Shown: positions 1-12,075 of the stretch, one piece after another
Numbering within the stretch: the stretch's first letter is position 1
Layout: every line of letters begins with the position of its first letter
Assembly: GCA_036345935.2 (NCBI GenBank)
Contig: JADWOT020001284.1
Location: forward strand, 29,844-93,843
DNA: 64,000 bases
Direction of reading: 5' to 3'
Source: Taenia hydatigena
Lineage: Eukaryota; Platyhelminthes; Cestoda; Cyclophyllidea; Taeniidae
The notes under the pieces: generated by a model
Told to the model about the DNA's origin: nothing
Databases searched by the model: none
What the model saw: only the letters and a program-made list of their open reading frames with translations
Made by a program: the position numbers and the translations under genes

Positions 1-417
1 TACATTCTGTTTATGAGTAGAATAGTAAAAAACAAGAGACTTTGCTTAAATCGGGACGACTTTACATAGCAAGAAGATACATTTGAAAGCCTTTATTAGG
101 AAACCAGAATGAAATGTTGGAATGCTCCGTGTTCTACAGCATAAATTCCTGCATCGGAGAATGTTCGATAAGCCCTACTTTAGCCTTCAATGTGAGTCGT
201 TAACTTGAGACATCGCTGTTATAAGTGCTTTAAAAACAGAAGAAAAGAAGCCGCGTAAGGCCGTGCATTAATATTTTGTTAAAAGGCAACGAATTCTTAG
301 AAGAAAAGAATCGCTTCTTTTTCTTTACTACTTCACATGCTCAGGAAGTCACATGCACTTTGCACTGACTACTTGGCCGAATCTCTGTTTCATACTGTCA
401 ATTTACACGTAATGCCT
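1..417. other. Non-coding stretch, nothing recognised
   Basis: No convincing exon, RNA gene or repeat is visible. A good pyrimidine tract ends in AG at 343-344 and is followed by a 64-nt open segment before a GTAATG, but this lies at the edge of the dispersed repeat that starts near 421, so it is not called as an exon. Confidence 0.5.
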
Positions 418-420
418 CTG

Positions 421-1012
421 CGCTGCTCCTTAAACACCGTGGTGCCTTGAACAAACTTTTGCTATTGCGAGTGGTCTTCGGATCAATCGTGTAAAGGCAA
501 TTGCGAACTCCCGCCGCAATTATGATTCAATGAATATCAAAAACTGCGCACAGTTGAAAAAAGAAGGACCACCCTTAAGGTGAAGCTGCGTTTGATTATA
601 ATCGCAATTCCAGAACTACCCACCGTCGTTGCATGTCAGGTGGGTAATGCGTGTTCAACAGGATCCGCCATTTGCCACATTTTGCGCGTGTTATTTGCGC
701 ATGTATATTTTGTATTATTCCAATTCCTTATTTTAATGTTAGTGTACTGTTTAACCGAATTCGATTCCGCATATTTTTAATGTTGTTTCAATTAAAAATT
801 GATCAAATTGACGCTGTGGACTATTATCCGCTTATCTGCTTTTACCAATTATTCCACTATCACTTGATGCATGGTCACTCACTGTAGGCTAGTGTAAATA
901 TTTTGTGACAGCATGTAAATACCACATGCCAAGTGTGTAGATGACTGTTTGAGTAAAGTGCGAAAACCAAGTGAAGCGGGGACTTTGAAAACGGTAAAAG
1001 GGGTAAAGACTG
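421..1012 (+). repeat. Dispersed repeat family, copy A
   Basis: This stretch aligns by eye, in the same orientation, with 11030-11570. Shared blocks include the GTGCCTTGA...TTTGCTATTGC stretch near 440-470, GCATGTATATTTTG near 700 and GACGCTGTG near 810, and more weakly a GGGACTTGAAA-like tract near 978-1000. Spacing between blocks differs by small indels and the copies are well diverged, so this is an old interspersed element rather than a recent duplication. No long open frame, terminal repeat or tRNA-like head was found, so the class is unknown. The outer limits are approximate. Confidence 0.65.
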
Positions 1013-3791
1013 AGGGTAACTAAAGAGAAGTTATGAGGCACTTTCGTTTAGCCTACTGACCTCCTTAATAAATCATAAATAACTGTCGAAAATATTGTCA
1101 TTGAGTTCTCAAATCACTTCCACTTTTAATCTTATTGCACGTTAACTTGCCGTTATTTAGTGTGAGCTCTTACTGAGTCGTTGATAACGACGCAAATAAA
1201 TATCGCTTTTTGTTATTCCTAAACAAGAATATGACAGTGTATGGGAAATTAGGCCTTTCGTGACCAAATAAGGAAAGAACTATAAGCACAATGCATCAAA
1301 TTCAGCAAGCTTGGCTTTTCAAACTGAGGAAACTAACTACAGAAGCAGCGGTGGGTTAGTAAAGGGCACAATCTAGTGAGCAAACGAAACCTACTTAGTC
1401 CTATGATAAGAGGGGTTATACTAGATGTCGTGACTTTATTTAAATAAAAGCGTGAGCATAACTTTGATTCGGAGGTTGAGAAGAAATGACTTTAAACGCG
1501 CATTCGTGTGCACGAAACACAGCGAATAGTGCAAGCAGGATGGGCAACACCGGTAGTGTAAGGTCCGCAGCATTGTTAATGAACACGATGCAGCCATTCA
1601 ATCAAAGAGAAAGACAATTGATGGTAGAAAATCAAGCAATAGTGGGAGTCGCAATGCAATTTGTGGTGATTACACTGGAGAAGACCAGATTGCCTTGATA
1701 GTCTGAAACTCATCACCAGCGCAGAACTTTGGTGCGATACCTCACTTCATCAATACATAAATAAATGAGGAGCAGGCACTTTGTTGAATGCTTCGGACGC
1801 CATCAACAAATGTTATTTTCGATGACGAAGAGTCACTAAGGACCTTTGATTAATAGCACAAGTTCTTCGAGGCTGACAGCCAAGGCAGACTCGAAATATG
1901 GACTACACTTGCTTAAATAGCAAGTACAAGATGCGGCAAATAACAAACCCTGTTAAACAACAAATAACGATGGTAGATAGTTGTAGGATTGTGGCTTTAA
2001 TCGAGCTTAGATAACTAATGAATGCTGGCGGGTCCTGTTTACCTTACAGCTAACCCTTCCTATTTCAACTGATAACAGTATTCGATATCCATTGGCTTGC
2101 ATTTGCAACGGCATTTTGCAATATTCTTTACACGAATGATCCAAAGATTACTCGTAAGAGTAAGCGCTTGTTCAAAGCAGCGCAAGTGCACAACGTGTAA
2201 TCTGACAATATGGACTAGGAATATGGCCAGGTAGTCACAGTGCAAAGTGCATGGGACTTTATGAACGTTTGTAGTGGTAACGAAAAAGAAGCGATTTTTC
2301 TCTTACATGACACCGTTAGCCTTCACTAAAATTTCAATGTACTGCATCACATGGCTCTATTCTTCTGCATTTTGAGGTGCTGGTATCAGCGATGCCTCAG
2401 ATTAACGAAACATACCGAAGGCTAAAGTAAGATTTATCGAGCATCCTAAGATGCGCTAATTTATGCTGTGAAATTTCGAAGTATTCCAACTTTTATGCTG
2501 GTTTATTAATAAAGACTTTTAAGAGGGTATTTTCGCTATGTGAAATCATTTTTCTTTAGGCGAAGTCTCTTTGGTTTTCCACTAGGCTAATAAAAAACGG
2601 AAAGCGATGGAGTCAAATGAGAAGCTAGTTCTCTTATTGCTTGGTCAACAAATGCGTAATAAGCCTCTGCATCATATCTATGGGTGAGTGGTACGGTAAG
2701 ATGAGCTGTGCCATGCCCATTACTCACATTAGAGCCAGTACCTTACTGTCGGTTTGTTCATGCCACCAGCTGGGTATTTGTCTCCCAACCTTAATTAAAC
2801 GGTCAGCAGGTAGGAGTGAATGCTGATCGCTGTTGTCAGGCAGATACTTAATGGCGAATAACTGAAAGAGTCACATCACTTAATTCCTTATCATCATTGC
2901 TGCGTAGTGACTAAGCTAGAGTCAGATATTGCGTGACATTCGGCAATGACATTCGCTTTGCCATCTTTATGTGTGACTTCGAATTGTCCAAGTTGTAAGG
3001 GAACCGCTAACTTTCCTCATTGTCACCATTGACAGGTTGAAGCATTTCGCAAAATATTGCGATTTCACCGAGGGTGGTGACATTGTCCCTGTCAGAGTGT
3101 GTTTCTATTAGGTACTCGTGTAGCTGCTTGAAACGTTCGCAGTATCAGATATTAATGGAAATTAGCACACACTCGCATTGTCTGCATCGGGTTGGTTTAT
3201 TTGAAAATGACCGTTGCAAATTTGAATCGAACCAGGCTAGTAACAGCAAGGTACGATAATTCCCACTTTTTGTCTAAAGCGATTCAAAGGCACATTATAC
3301 AATCTGTATTAGTTTAACCAACATCTTAAAGGTGGATCCGTATACCAGTCCATGAGTATAGTCGCTTACGCCCTATTTGTTGCATCAGAAACACCTTTAC
3401 CATATCGATTCGCTAGTCACTCTACAATGTGCTTTAATGTTTTGATGCATTATGTCTCATTAATCACATTAGAAAATCTGACACGTTTTCAATTAGTGAG
3501 CATTAAATCAAAATAATATCGTTATAAATGATAAGAACATGCGGCACCAGATGATCTATGTTGGCCGTTGGGCTTTGCTGATTGGCTGGATGAGAGAAGT
3601 GAATGGAACTGAATGATGATCACTTGTCGCATAAAAGAGGCTGCATTTGGATAGTTTACATCAGATTTTGCGTGGCAATGTCTGTGGTAAGTTTGGAAAA
3701 TTCTACGCTCATTGCATGACTTTGCTAATTGCCTTTTGAATCCATATCCTCTCCAAAAGTTGCTGAAATTCACCATTAGGAAATGTTTTAG
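1013..3791. other. Intron-like or intergenic DNA, no gene recognised
   Basis: A+T-rich unique-looking DNA. The best open run is 1486-1698 (+, 70 codons, with a fairly protein-like tail), but it has no convincing splice signals. A GGTTCGATTC box reads on the minus strand near 3230, without a matching A box. Nothing else stands out. Confidence 0.4.
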
Positions 3792-4628
3792 GAGGAAACG
3801 ACAGATGAACGACCAAACCAAGACCTTCCCATTCAAAAACTTAGCATTCACCACAGTGCGAAGGACGTAAAATGGGTAGACGCACACCTCTGCAGGGTGC
3901 TTTTCCTTACGGACGTGGAGGGATGCGAATATTATTTTGATTATGCAAGTCACCATTACAATAACGAAGAGGCTTTATTTCGTTGCCTCTCGTCGAGAGT
4001 GTTTCCTGCTGATGCACAAGCTCCAATCAACTGTTTGATCACCACACCATGTCGTTGCACGAAACTGTCGCCATACGGAATGAAACGCTACAAATGCGAT
4101 TTGCCAGTACTGCGTTCTGCTTCCTCTACTCGTCTCTGCTTGGACGTGTCTACGGATGTTCCCAACTTTGCAAACCAGTGGGATCCATTCTTGAAGACAG
4201 CAGGTGGCGCCATACTGGACATGCATGAATGGTTTGAAGAAGGCAATGAAGGAAGAGAAGGGATGCAGCTGAGCAATTATGACTGTATCGTTTTATATCT
4301 CGATTATCCGGATTTTGACCGTCGGGATTGTGGACACCTGAATGCCATAGCCGACGCTCTCACGTCAAAGCAAACTCTTGTTGTGACAGGCTCGATGTGG
4401 CAGACGTTGGATCTCCACCCGAACTTGGACTGCATGCAAAAGATTTTCGAGGCCGTAAATGGTTTCTACTTTCGCCCTTTTTCAACGTTATTTGATAGCT
4501 GTCGCATTTGGTGCAACAGGTGGCAAAACAATTGGACGATCAATTTGGTGGAGATGGTACAGTGGGCCTGTCTCCATGTCATATGGAGAAGAAGTAAAGC
4601 CTTACACGCTCATGTATTTTATGATTAA
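3792..4628 (+). CDS. Protein-coding exon, 278 codons; possible BRCT-type domain
   Basis: This is the longest convincing coding segment in the window. The frame opens right after a TTTTAG acceptor (AG at 3790-3791) that follows an in-frame TAG, and runs in phase 0 to TAA at 4626-4628. It has no methionine start of its own, so it is best read as an internal or last exon. Composition is protein-like, not low-complexity. Residues ~138-203 fit a BRCT pattern: a GG pair (138-139), a hydrophobic strand YDCIVL (163-168), a helix-like NAIADALTSK run, then LVVTGSMW with a tryptophan at 203. The more N-terminal part (residues ~30-80, VLFLTD...EYYFDY) could be a Tudor-like barrel, an arrangement reminiscent of 53BP1/Crb2 DNA-damage proteins, but that is inference from pattern memory. 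The last ~50 residues look weaker; GTAAAT at ~4456 or GTACAG at ~4556 could be the true donor. No polyadenylation signal was seen just downstream. Confidence 0.65.
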   Translation, partial: EETTDERPNQDLPIQKLSIHHSAKDVKWVDAHLCRVLFLTDVEGCEYYFDYASHHYNNEEALFRCLSSRVFPADAQAPINCLITTPCRCTKLSPYGMKRYKCDLPVLRSASSTRLCLDVSTDVPNFANQWDPFLKTAGGAILDMHEWFEEGNEGREGMQLSNYDCIVLYLDYPDFDRRDCGHLNAIADALTSKQTLVVTGSMWQTLDLHPNLDCMQKIFEAVNGFYFRPFSTLFDSCRIWCNRWQNNWTINLVEMVQWACLHVIWRRSKALHAHVFYD

Positions 4629-5915
4629 ATGGTCGATAACGGCATTCTATAGAGTGCCTTAAAAGCTTTTTTACTAAGCAATATACAATGATGCTTGGAA
4701 AGGCCTACACTTATTGATGGAGTGGGTGGATTAAGAAACAAAAGTAAAGTGATTTGGAATTGTCGGACCGCAGGCAATATATCAGCTTGGTGCTATTATC
4801 AATGTAGAGGCATTTTCGTAGGCTATAATGGTAGCTTTATTCCTCAGCATTTAATTCTTGTGTATAAGAATACGAATTTTCTAAATCTTAATAATTTTGG
4901 AATGCAACTTTAATGCATTAAAGGCTGTTCGCTTATATTATATGACTTAAGTAGTTGGTCAGAAAGAATGGTTGTTTGTACGACTAGATATTACTGACCT
5001 CTACTTTTACCGCGGACCGCCTCACCACACGCGTGGCATCTGGTGGCGTGTACTCGCAGATACCAAGACGCATTTTTTCCTGCCTCAACCTTTGCTGCTG
5101 TCCTCCCATCTTTGAATTCGATTTGTGAGTCTACTCACCGCTTTACACTGGTGTGTACATGCTGAGTTCACGATAAAGACCAAAGAATGTAGATTCTAAA
5201 ATTGGACTACGTTGATGTTGCCTTCTAGTGACTAACTTTCGGCTCTCCTAATGTTGCTCAAATGAGAAGGCATCAACTTGAGATCGGTGAGCCTTACGAG
5301 TTATGATTTGCAGTCGCAATTATAAAAAGGCTTCAAATCTAGACCAAAGCTAACCTCAAATCGTGTGAGTGTCATTGAGGTGGGAAAGGTTCAATTACCA
5401 TGAGGTTGATCTTTCAATGCGAAACAGAGCGACGCTTTATTAGCAGGAACCCGATAAGCATGTGAAAGTAAATTTACCAGTTTCTTTAGCTTGAAGTGTC
5501 CAATATTTCTATATACTCTTGGCTCAACTGCCCATGCAAGTGTTGCATGTTCAAGTAGCAATTGAATTTAGAGCCTATACACCATCTTGCCACCATGGTA
5601 TCACATCATCAAGAGATCACGAGCATTAGTGGTTTGAGTAAGAGTTGGGAGTGCGACAATCGACCACTTCATTGTGCTTTCATATTCTCCACGTATAATT
5701 ACGCATTTTGGCAGCACCCGACTTATCTGCAGTCACAGTCACATTTGATGGCAAGCCAGTTAAATTTCAATTAGCTGTCAGCCATATTGTTAAATGACTG
5801 GCCAGCCGAACCATCCATCTGAGCAGCTAATATAACTGACGAGCAGCTGTCACGGGCTTATTCGTTGGCATGGTAAGGTGTCAAAGGCTGTGCTTTCTTT
5901 TACACGTCCTTTGAG
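4629..5915. other. No gene recognised
   Basis: Mixed-composition DNA without a supported exon or repeat. A G+C-richer patch near 5010-5060 holds short alternating CACC/GGTG runs but no clear structure. Confidence 0.4.
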
Positions 5916-6136
5916 GACACATGCGCACTATCAACAACACTAAGAATTTAGACTCCAAAAAACGATTGTTGGTTGAACCGAACCATGGGAAAGTTTGGGA
6001 GTTAGACATGCAGCGTCGACCTCTCAGGCAGTGGCAGATTAAGTTCGTTTTGTCACAAGAGCGGCGAGTTGCAACGCTGAACATGGTTTGTGTGGGACAC
6101 CATTCTGGTGAACTGTGTCACACCTTCCGGGTGTGA
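5916..6136 (+). CDS. Candidate exon, unknown function
   Basis: The pyrimidine-rich tract CTTTCTTTTACACGTCCTTTGAG provides an acceptor ending at 5915. The frame then stays open through an MRTINN... segment with a basic, charged stretch (SKKRLLVEPN, RRPLRQWQIKF) to TGA at 6134-6136. A weak donor GTTTGT at 6086 would end the exon earlier, after ...TLNM. It lies 1.3 kb downstream of the 3792-4628 exon on the same strand, so both could belong to one gene, but phases cannot be matched. No family was recognised. Confidence 0.3.
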
Positions 6137-6912
6137 CATATCGGTGGCCACAGAATTATTCGGAGAACAGAGAATACCTTGCAATTTAGAAATCGCATTG
6201 TTTGTCGTAAAGTGAGCGCGCTTAATAATGTAATGTAGCTAATAACGGCGAGGGTGTGCATGCAGACGTTAAAATCTACGGGTGCTCGTATTATTGCACA
6301 ACCCTTCTATAACCATTACCTTCAAATACCAATACTGGACAACGTCAAGAATACGTAACACATCTTTCGACCAATGCGCTACATTCGACTTTGCTGCTTT
6401 CATTAGTCCTTTGCAGGTGGTTTAAATATCGTCGGCGTTTGCTGTTTCTGCGATCGGCTTTTTAATCCTGACAGTTTGATTCGTCATGCGAATAGGTGGT
6501 ATGCGTCTGGGTTGCTGCCAAATGGGTTATTGTTGTATAGATGACTCTATGAGGAATCAGGTTATTAAGTTCAATCTCAATATGGTACCGCTGGCAGACA
6601 TTGTGAAATGGTTGATGTGGGATTACTAAAGAGTTAAAACCCGTGTAGTTAAGCAGGGTAACTAGAATTGGACACACAAGTTCCACCTTTTGGCCGGATA
6701 GATTTCGCGAGTGATGGATCAAGCAATCAACAGAACGGGCTGTGTCCTAACTTTTCACAGACATTGGCAGAGGCTCCTTCCTTCCTCGCTCTCTTCATCA
6801 TTCCCTCTTCCTTACCTCCTTCTATCGCGCTACGCCCTTTTTCTTCCTCTACCCTCCCTTATCTTAATCCACCTCTTCTTTTCCTTAACTTGAACTACTT
6901 ATATCCTACTAG
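6137..6912. other. Intron-like DNA ending in a long pyrimidine tract
   Basis: No exon is supported. From about 6770 to 6900 the plus strand is a run of C and T (CCTTCCTCGCTCTCTTC and similar), typical of the 3' end of an intron on this strand. Confidence 0.45.
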
Positions 6913-6927
6913 TTGATGTTTCTCTCG
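6913..6927 (+). CDS. Candidate 15-nt micro-exon
   Basis: A pyrimidine-rich stretch of ~130 nt ends in TATCCTACTAG. The next 15 nt (TTGATGTTTCTCTCG, LMFLS in phase 0) are followed directly by GTAATA. Length is a multiple of three. Very short exons occur in flatworm genes, but a chance pairing of splice motifs is quite possible. Confidence 0.18.
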
Positions 6928-8640
6928 GTAATAAATTGCATGCAATTTTTGTGCATCAAACAAAAGTTGAAAGAAACGCACGATGCGTTGGTGCGCGAGT
7001 CTTTGCATAATCTCTTTCCCCTCAAAATAGGCTTTGACTTTTAAGGCGTTATAAATCTCCTTCACTGCTGTCCTCAACCTGCGTATGAGTTCCAGAATGA
7101 ATGTACCAAGACGAAATGCACCAAAGATGCCAATTTTTACTTCCGTCTATGAATATGTCTTAATTAGACCCACCTCACCGTTGCTGGCTTTTGATAAGAA
7201 GGGGAATCAAAAAAAGAATGCAGAAAAGGCTGGCACGATCTACTGGCAAATTATGGCGAAATCCAGGCTACCGAGTGTTGCTAATGGCAGATTACCGCAG
7301 CATGATGCCATATTCATGCCAACATTTATAATTTTAGCTACAAACAATGTTAGCGATCACTTTTTTTATAGAATAGGCGAACATTCATTCCAAACTGATC
7401 ATCCTAATAATAATTGAATTTTATTTCTCTGTCTCTCCATCGCCTTCTAGGTGCTACTTCTTATAAATGATCTGCAATGAAAGCAAATAAAAGGCTACCA
7501 GCTGAATGTTAAAGTTGATGAACGGTCGTCTTGATTGAGGCTCTTGCGTAAAGAGACGCAGTGTACAGGAGTTGGAAAACGATTAAAATTTTGACTCGCT
7601 TTAATGCAATAAATTCCTTTCCTGCTGTATTTATTAAAATTTATTAATCCTAGATCTCTTTAGACCGCAGGAGTAATTAATTACATAAATCGCTTTGTGA
7701 AGGTAGACGCCTCCCTCGCCGCAATACCGTGCCTATGCCAGTGAGGCAGAAGTTTGCTGCACTATGAAATCTTGCTAAGTAGCACAACTGGAACGTTGAT
7801 CATCATCTGAGGAACTCTGTTAAAAGTTAAATCAGGCCATTCTAGACACAAGATTTCTAACTTATTTTAAACGAACAAAAATTACTTACACCTAATCCAC
7901 CTTGTTTGTGCCCGAAATTTGCATTTACTTTTTATAAATTTTGTAAGAGCGAAATTGATCGTAAAAGGACAAGCAAGCGCAATAGTGCCCTGTATTTAAA
8001 ATCTGTTTTGCAGTGGATTTAGTCCCTTCCCACTGCTCCGGCTTATTTCTTTTTAGTAGGATCACAAAACCAAGTTTGGGTTGACAAGGTGATGTGTTTA
8101 AAATACGCCTGATTACACGATATGTAGCAAAAAAGATTGTTTACTCCCTAACACTCATTTCGCCTGTAAAACACTGTATTTACTAATATCATTTGAACTT
8201 GATGTCTGAGCGTCATTTGACGGAAACACCTAGCCCTATGGTAAAGTGTTTTTGATTCTATGTTGCGGATTTTTCTAAGCATTTTTATTCCTACTGCTTT
8301 AAGGTGTTAAATTTAACATTATTCATAGAATTTTTTTGCTTAGTGATGGTATAGCTAAGATAGATGTTCAAAATAAACTGATCATGGATTTAAATCCGCC
8401 TTTTAGAGTGGTCTTAACGTTTTGCTTAAGGGATCTCAATACAGTAGTGTGCCGTTGAAAGCGCGGTGGAGGGAGGATACTTGCTTGAGCATTGCGCTAT
8501 GTGTTCAAAGCAGGCAAAAAGATAGTGCTTCACCGCCAGTTTGAACTATGAGTAGAAAATATTAGTTTTCTACCCTATCCAAGAGCTTTAGGTCTAGATA
8601 TTTTGCTGTGGTATTTTGATTGATAGGTTAGATTCAACAT
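6928..8640. other. No gene recognised
   Basis: An open run at 7085-7417 (+, 110 codons) contains a lysine-rich middle (FDKKGNQKKNAEKAG) but lacks clear splice signals. The rest is A+T-rich and featureless. Confidence 0.35.
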
Positions 8641-8826
8641 CCCCCCGCCCCTCATTTCTCACAGGTTGTGCTCTCTCTCGTTGACGTGGTGCCACCACAC
8701 CCTCTGTAGTCGTCTTCGTCTTCTGTAGGGCAACATTTCCTCTACTGCTTGGTTTGTTCCCACTTTGCACCAGTGATAAGCAAGCACACCTGACTACTTA
8801 GGTTAGCTACTAGGCCCCAACATAAT
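8641..8826 (+). promoter_or_regulatory. Possible promoter / 5' UTR upstream of a first-exon candidate
   Basis: A short C+T-rich, less A+T-rich patch (starting CCCCCCGCCCCTC and CTCTCTCTCGTTGACGTGG) precedes the ATG at 8827. It contains a TGACGT core (CRE-like) near 8682. No TATA box is visible at a convincing distance. The call depends entirely on the downstream exon being real. Confidence 0.25.
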
Positions 8827-8877
8827 ATGAAGAGGCCGGCTGGTACGGTGGTGCAAACGGCGAAGATTGTCAATCAG
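8827..8877 (+). CDS. Candidate first coding exon, starts MKRPAGTVV
   Basis: An ATG is followed by 17 codons (MKRPAGTVVQTAKIVNQ) ending exactly at CAG|GTGAGG, a good donor in phase 0. The exon is G+C richer than its surroundings. It can join in phase with later plus-strand candidates at 12037-12075 and 12466-12513, which are also phase 0. The reading continues open only briefly past the donor. No family was recognised; the peptide is too short to identify. Alternative: an internal exon using the CACCAG acceptor near 8773. Confidence 0.4.
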
Positions 8878-11029
8878 GTGAGGGGTGGAAGTGATGTTGG
8901 CCTTTGACGAACCACCTTACGCCCTTTTGCCCGCAATGGAGGCTGCTGGTACTTGCAGCAGCACCTGACTTTGGTAAGCTAGAAGCGACAAAATGAGGCT
9001 GCTGAATTAAAGCGTCCGACTGGAAGTTATCGTCTAAACGTCTCGAGCGGCTTAATAAAATCCGGAAAAACTGCTTGATGGCACTGATGTAAGAGCAGCT
9101 TAGACGCAAAATGCTTACCTCATTCGCCTTTAGACAACTGTTTCTACGGATGTTGACTGACTTAACAATCTTTTGGAGGATTCAGTGTCATCTTGAACCA
9201 GAGTTCACGACCCGTCATTAGCAATATAGAGCCCGCTGACCGACTTAACACCTTGGTAGTCGTCTACAGAATGGTGGCAGGAACGGCTGGTGCAGCTGCG
9301 AATCGATCACGGACCACGTATATCCCCAGCTCTAAAAAGAGCAATGAGACATCAGTGAAGGCGGTCTTGAACACTCCATTATCCTTGACGCGGTTAAATC
9401 GGGAAGATTAGCCGAGCATGTGAGTTGAAAAGGATCGAGTGTTTGAATTCAATTTTATTTTGCCCTTTCGTCTGCTCTTATCCTGCCATCAAAGTCACCA
9501 GTTTAGTTAACAAACAAAGAATGTTCTATGCAAGCCAGGACTTGAAAGCTTATAAATAATAAGGGCATGATAATTGTGAGTTTCACGTGAAAGGTGCATA
9601 AATGCAACTAAACGGTTCTGGAGCAGACCGCTTGTTTTTAAAACATTTTAGTTATGACAAATGCCCTTGAATGACTTTGCTTGCCTTTGTTGTGGATATC
9701 AACAAGCACATCCACCATTTTAAGGTGCGCTGCGATTCAACCAGTCACTTTGTGATCAGAATAGGATCGTCGCGTTAACAATGGTTACTAAAAATACTAT
9801 ATTGCTTAAACTTCTCCTGAGTGTTCCATCATCACGCCTTAGAAGTTGATTTTCTGCAATTCGCACCATGCCGTGCACTTCTAATCACTTTGCCAGCGCT
9901 GATTTATTAATGGTTTCTGAACTGGTTCACTTCGTGCTTATTGGCCATTGGTAGTGCACAGACTAAAATGACCGCTTTCTTCTACGCGTATTGTTACCTA
10001 TTTATTATCAATATCAATGCATCCTTGATTAGCACTGCATTTAATGAAGTCAACATGTTGGTAAATTGAGTAAAGTGAGATTTGGCGGCCTAGTGGTAAG
10101 ATATTAATTCAAACATATTTTATAATAATCATAACCCGATTCTAAAACTGACACGCAATAGCGACTGTACAGTAAAAGAGCTTGTGCTAACCCGGTGGAG
10201 GCAAAATTTCGAACAATGCACGGATTTATATTAATAAGCAGTGCCACGCTTTGCTCTGAATTTCATTGTGCAAATACTTACTTCGCTGACTTACAGTAGA
10301 ACTGCTTAACGCACTTAGTGAAGAATGCCGCCAACCATGGCCTGCTGCCACTGACTTTCATTACCGATCGCCTTCCAAACCGAATTTCTACTCCTGTTGC
10401 TATTGCTATATTGTTTGTGCCAAATGGCCTTGCATATCGCTACTGTTCGTAATTTGAAGGCTAGTCTGTGATCACAAAAGAGGTTGAGTTGCGGTACACC
10501 TGCATCAGTGGTGTTCGTTAAACGTAAAAATTACAATTGCATTTTCCGTTCCTAACTCTTAAGCGTTATATTCATTATGTTAGATTGAATTTGAGCATAG
10601 CAACATCACCTTACAAGGCCATGCTAATGCACAAGATGAAGACATGTGCATCCCGCGATCGCTATTTACAAAGAAATACTTTTGCGGAATTCGTCCCCTT
10701 GGGTAAAGTTATGGACGATAAACATCCAGTGGAAATAGGACTTTAAGAAACGATTAGCATCTCCCTAAACAAAAAAATAAGCTCCCAAATGCAAAACGGT
10801 TCTTACTAAATTCGATTTGAAATCTTACCAAAATGCATAGCCTAACCTAATCTGTCCACTCTTCTCATGAAAATGGATATAAAAAACTTTAATTTCATCA
10901 TTTTCACCGCTACATATACCATACGTGGAGCGCTTGAAATGGACAAATGGGCTTCTAAGTGGAAGTGCAGCAGGTAAGAGGCCAAGTTTATGCCTAGTGT
11001 TTCCATGGCCATATCCCTAGTCCATTTTG
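8878..11029. other. Intron-like DNA; one open run near 9.2-9.4 kb
   Basis: An open frame at 9166-9411 (+) reads SRPVISNIEPADRLN... and ends ...LTRLNRED before TAG. It looks protein-like, but the acceptor near 9178 has no pyrimidine tract, so it is left uncalled as an exon. At 10083-10100, GGCGGCCTAGTGGTAAGA resembles a tRNA A box but no B box follows. The remainder shows nothing. Confidence 0.35.
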
Positions 11030-11570
11030 CGCTGGTCTCTGAACACTGCGGTGCCTTGATAAACGTTTGCTATTGCAACTGATCTTCTGGCCATTCGTGC
11101 AAAGGCTATTGCAAAATGCGGCCACAACTATGAGTCAATGGTCATCGGATACTGTGACCACTGGAAATAGGAAGGATTAGCTGCAAAGTAAACAAGACCC
11201 ATAGGCATTCATCAGTTATTGGGGTTTAATTTTAACCACAATCCCAAAACCGTCCATAATCATTGTTTGCCAGGTGCGTGATGCTTGTCCAACAGGGCTC
11301 GTTACCTAATGCACATTGTGCGCCCAGTTTAAGCATGTATATTTTGCAATAATTAATTGTTTAATTTAAATGTCTATGTATTGTCAAAGGAACTTAAAGG
11401 CATTAGGAGAATCGCATGCAAATAATGCAAATTGAACTGAAAATTAGACGATTTGACGCTGTGTGCCACTATTAGCTTAAACCGACTTGAATGAATGGGG
11501 CCGGACTCTATGAAAGCATGATTAGTGGGACTTGAAACGATTAAGAAAAGGAGAGCAAATCAAGCGACTG
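11030..11570 (+). repeat. Dispersed repeat family, copy B
   Basis: Second copy of the element at 421-1012, same orientation. Matching landmarks: CGCTGGTCTCTGAACACTGC (11030) against the 421 start; TTTGCTATTGC near 11065; AAGCATGTATATTTTGC near 11332; TTTGACGCTGTG at 11453. An extra ~35 nt lies between the start and the GACGCTGTG block compared with copy A. No coding capacity was seen. Confidence 0.65.
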
Positions 11571-12027
11571 ATGGAGAGAACCCGCTATTGACGTGAGATG
11601 CCAACACAGGTTTTGTGACAACGATGTTGAAGCCAGTGAAATTTGGGCCCAGTGGGGTGATTGGACTCACCACACCCCACTGTCAGCACACTGCTTCCTT
11701 TTGTTTCGTTTGGATGAAGATACTGCAATCACGAAGCCCACCTGTTTGCCTTTGTCAAAACACAAGGGCTGCGATGACCGAAGTTCGAGGATGTGTAATT
11801 CTTACAATCCATCATACCCCTACGTGACTGGATAGCAAGCCATCCCATGCGTAGTCTTTGTCTTATGCATCAATCTTATTATTCGCCATATTGCTAACTC
11901 TTGCGCGATTGCATTGCAATGGCATTTTCAGTTGTAGGTATCCAAAGAGGTTTGCATTCGGAGTTACATCCGAGGCCAGTGTCTTTCTTACACCACCATC
12001 TTATACACTTTGCTGAGCCTAATCTCA

Positions 12028-12075
12028 ATGGCGCAGAAGCAGTCGAATCTTGAGACGAAGTGTAAAGAAGCCCAG
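12028..12075 (+). CDS. Candidate exon, MAQKQSNLETKCKEAQ
   Basis: An open frame from ATG (12028) runs 16 codons to CAG|GTATGT, a strong donor, in phase 0. If internal rather than first, the acceptor could be the CAG ending at 12036, giving a 39-nt phase-0 exon (KQSNLETKCKEAQ). The charged, glutamate/lysine-rich peptide suits a helix. The next candidate exon is 390 nt downstream and also phase 0, so the two would read KCKEAQ-IEEDIL, consistent with a continuing coiled-coil. Function unknown. Confidence 0.35.

Noticed and set aside
345..408. Exon-like segment (strong acceptor, frame KSHALCTDYLAESL, GTAATG donor)
   Set aside because: It abuts the dispersed repeat starting at 421 and may be part of it; there are no neighbouring exons to support it.
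1486..1698. 70-codon plus-strand open run
   Set aside because: Protein-like tail but no splice boundaries or recognisable motif, and its length is within chance expectation.
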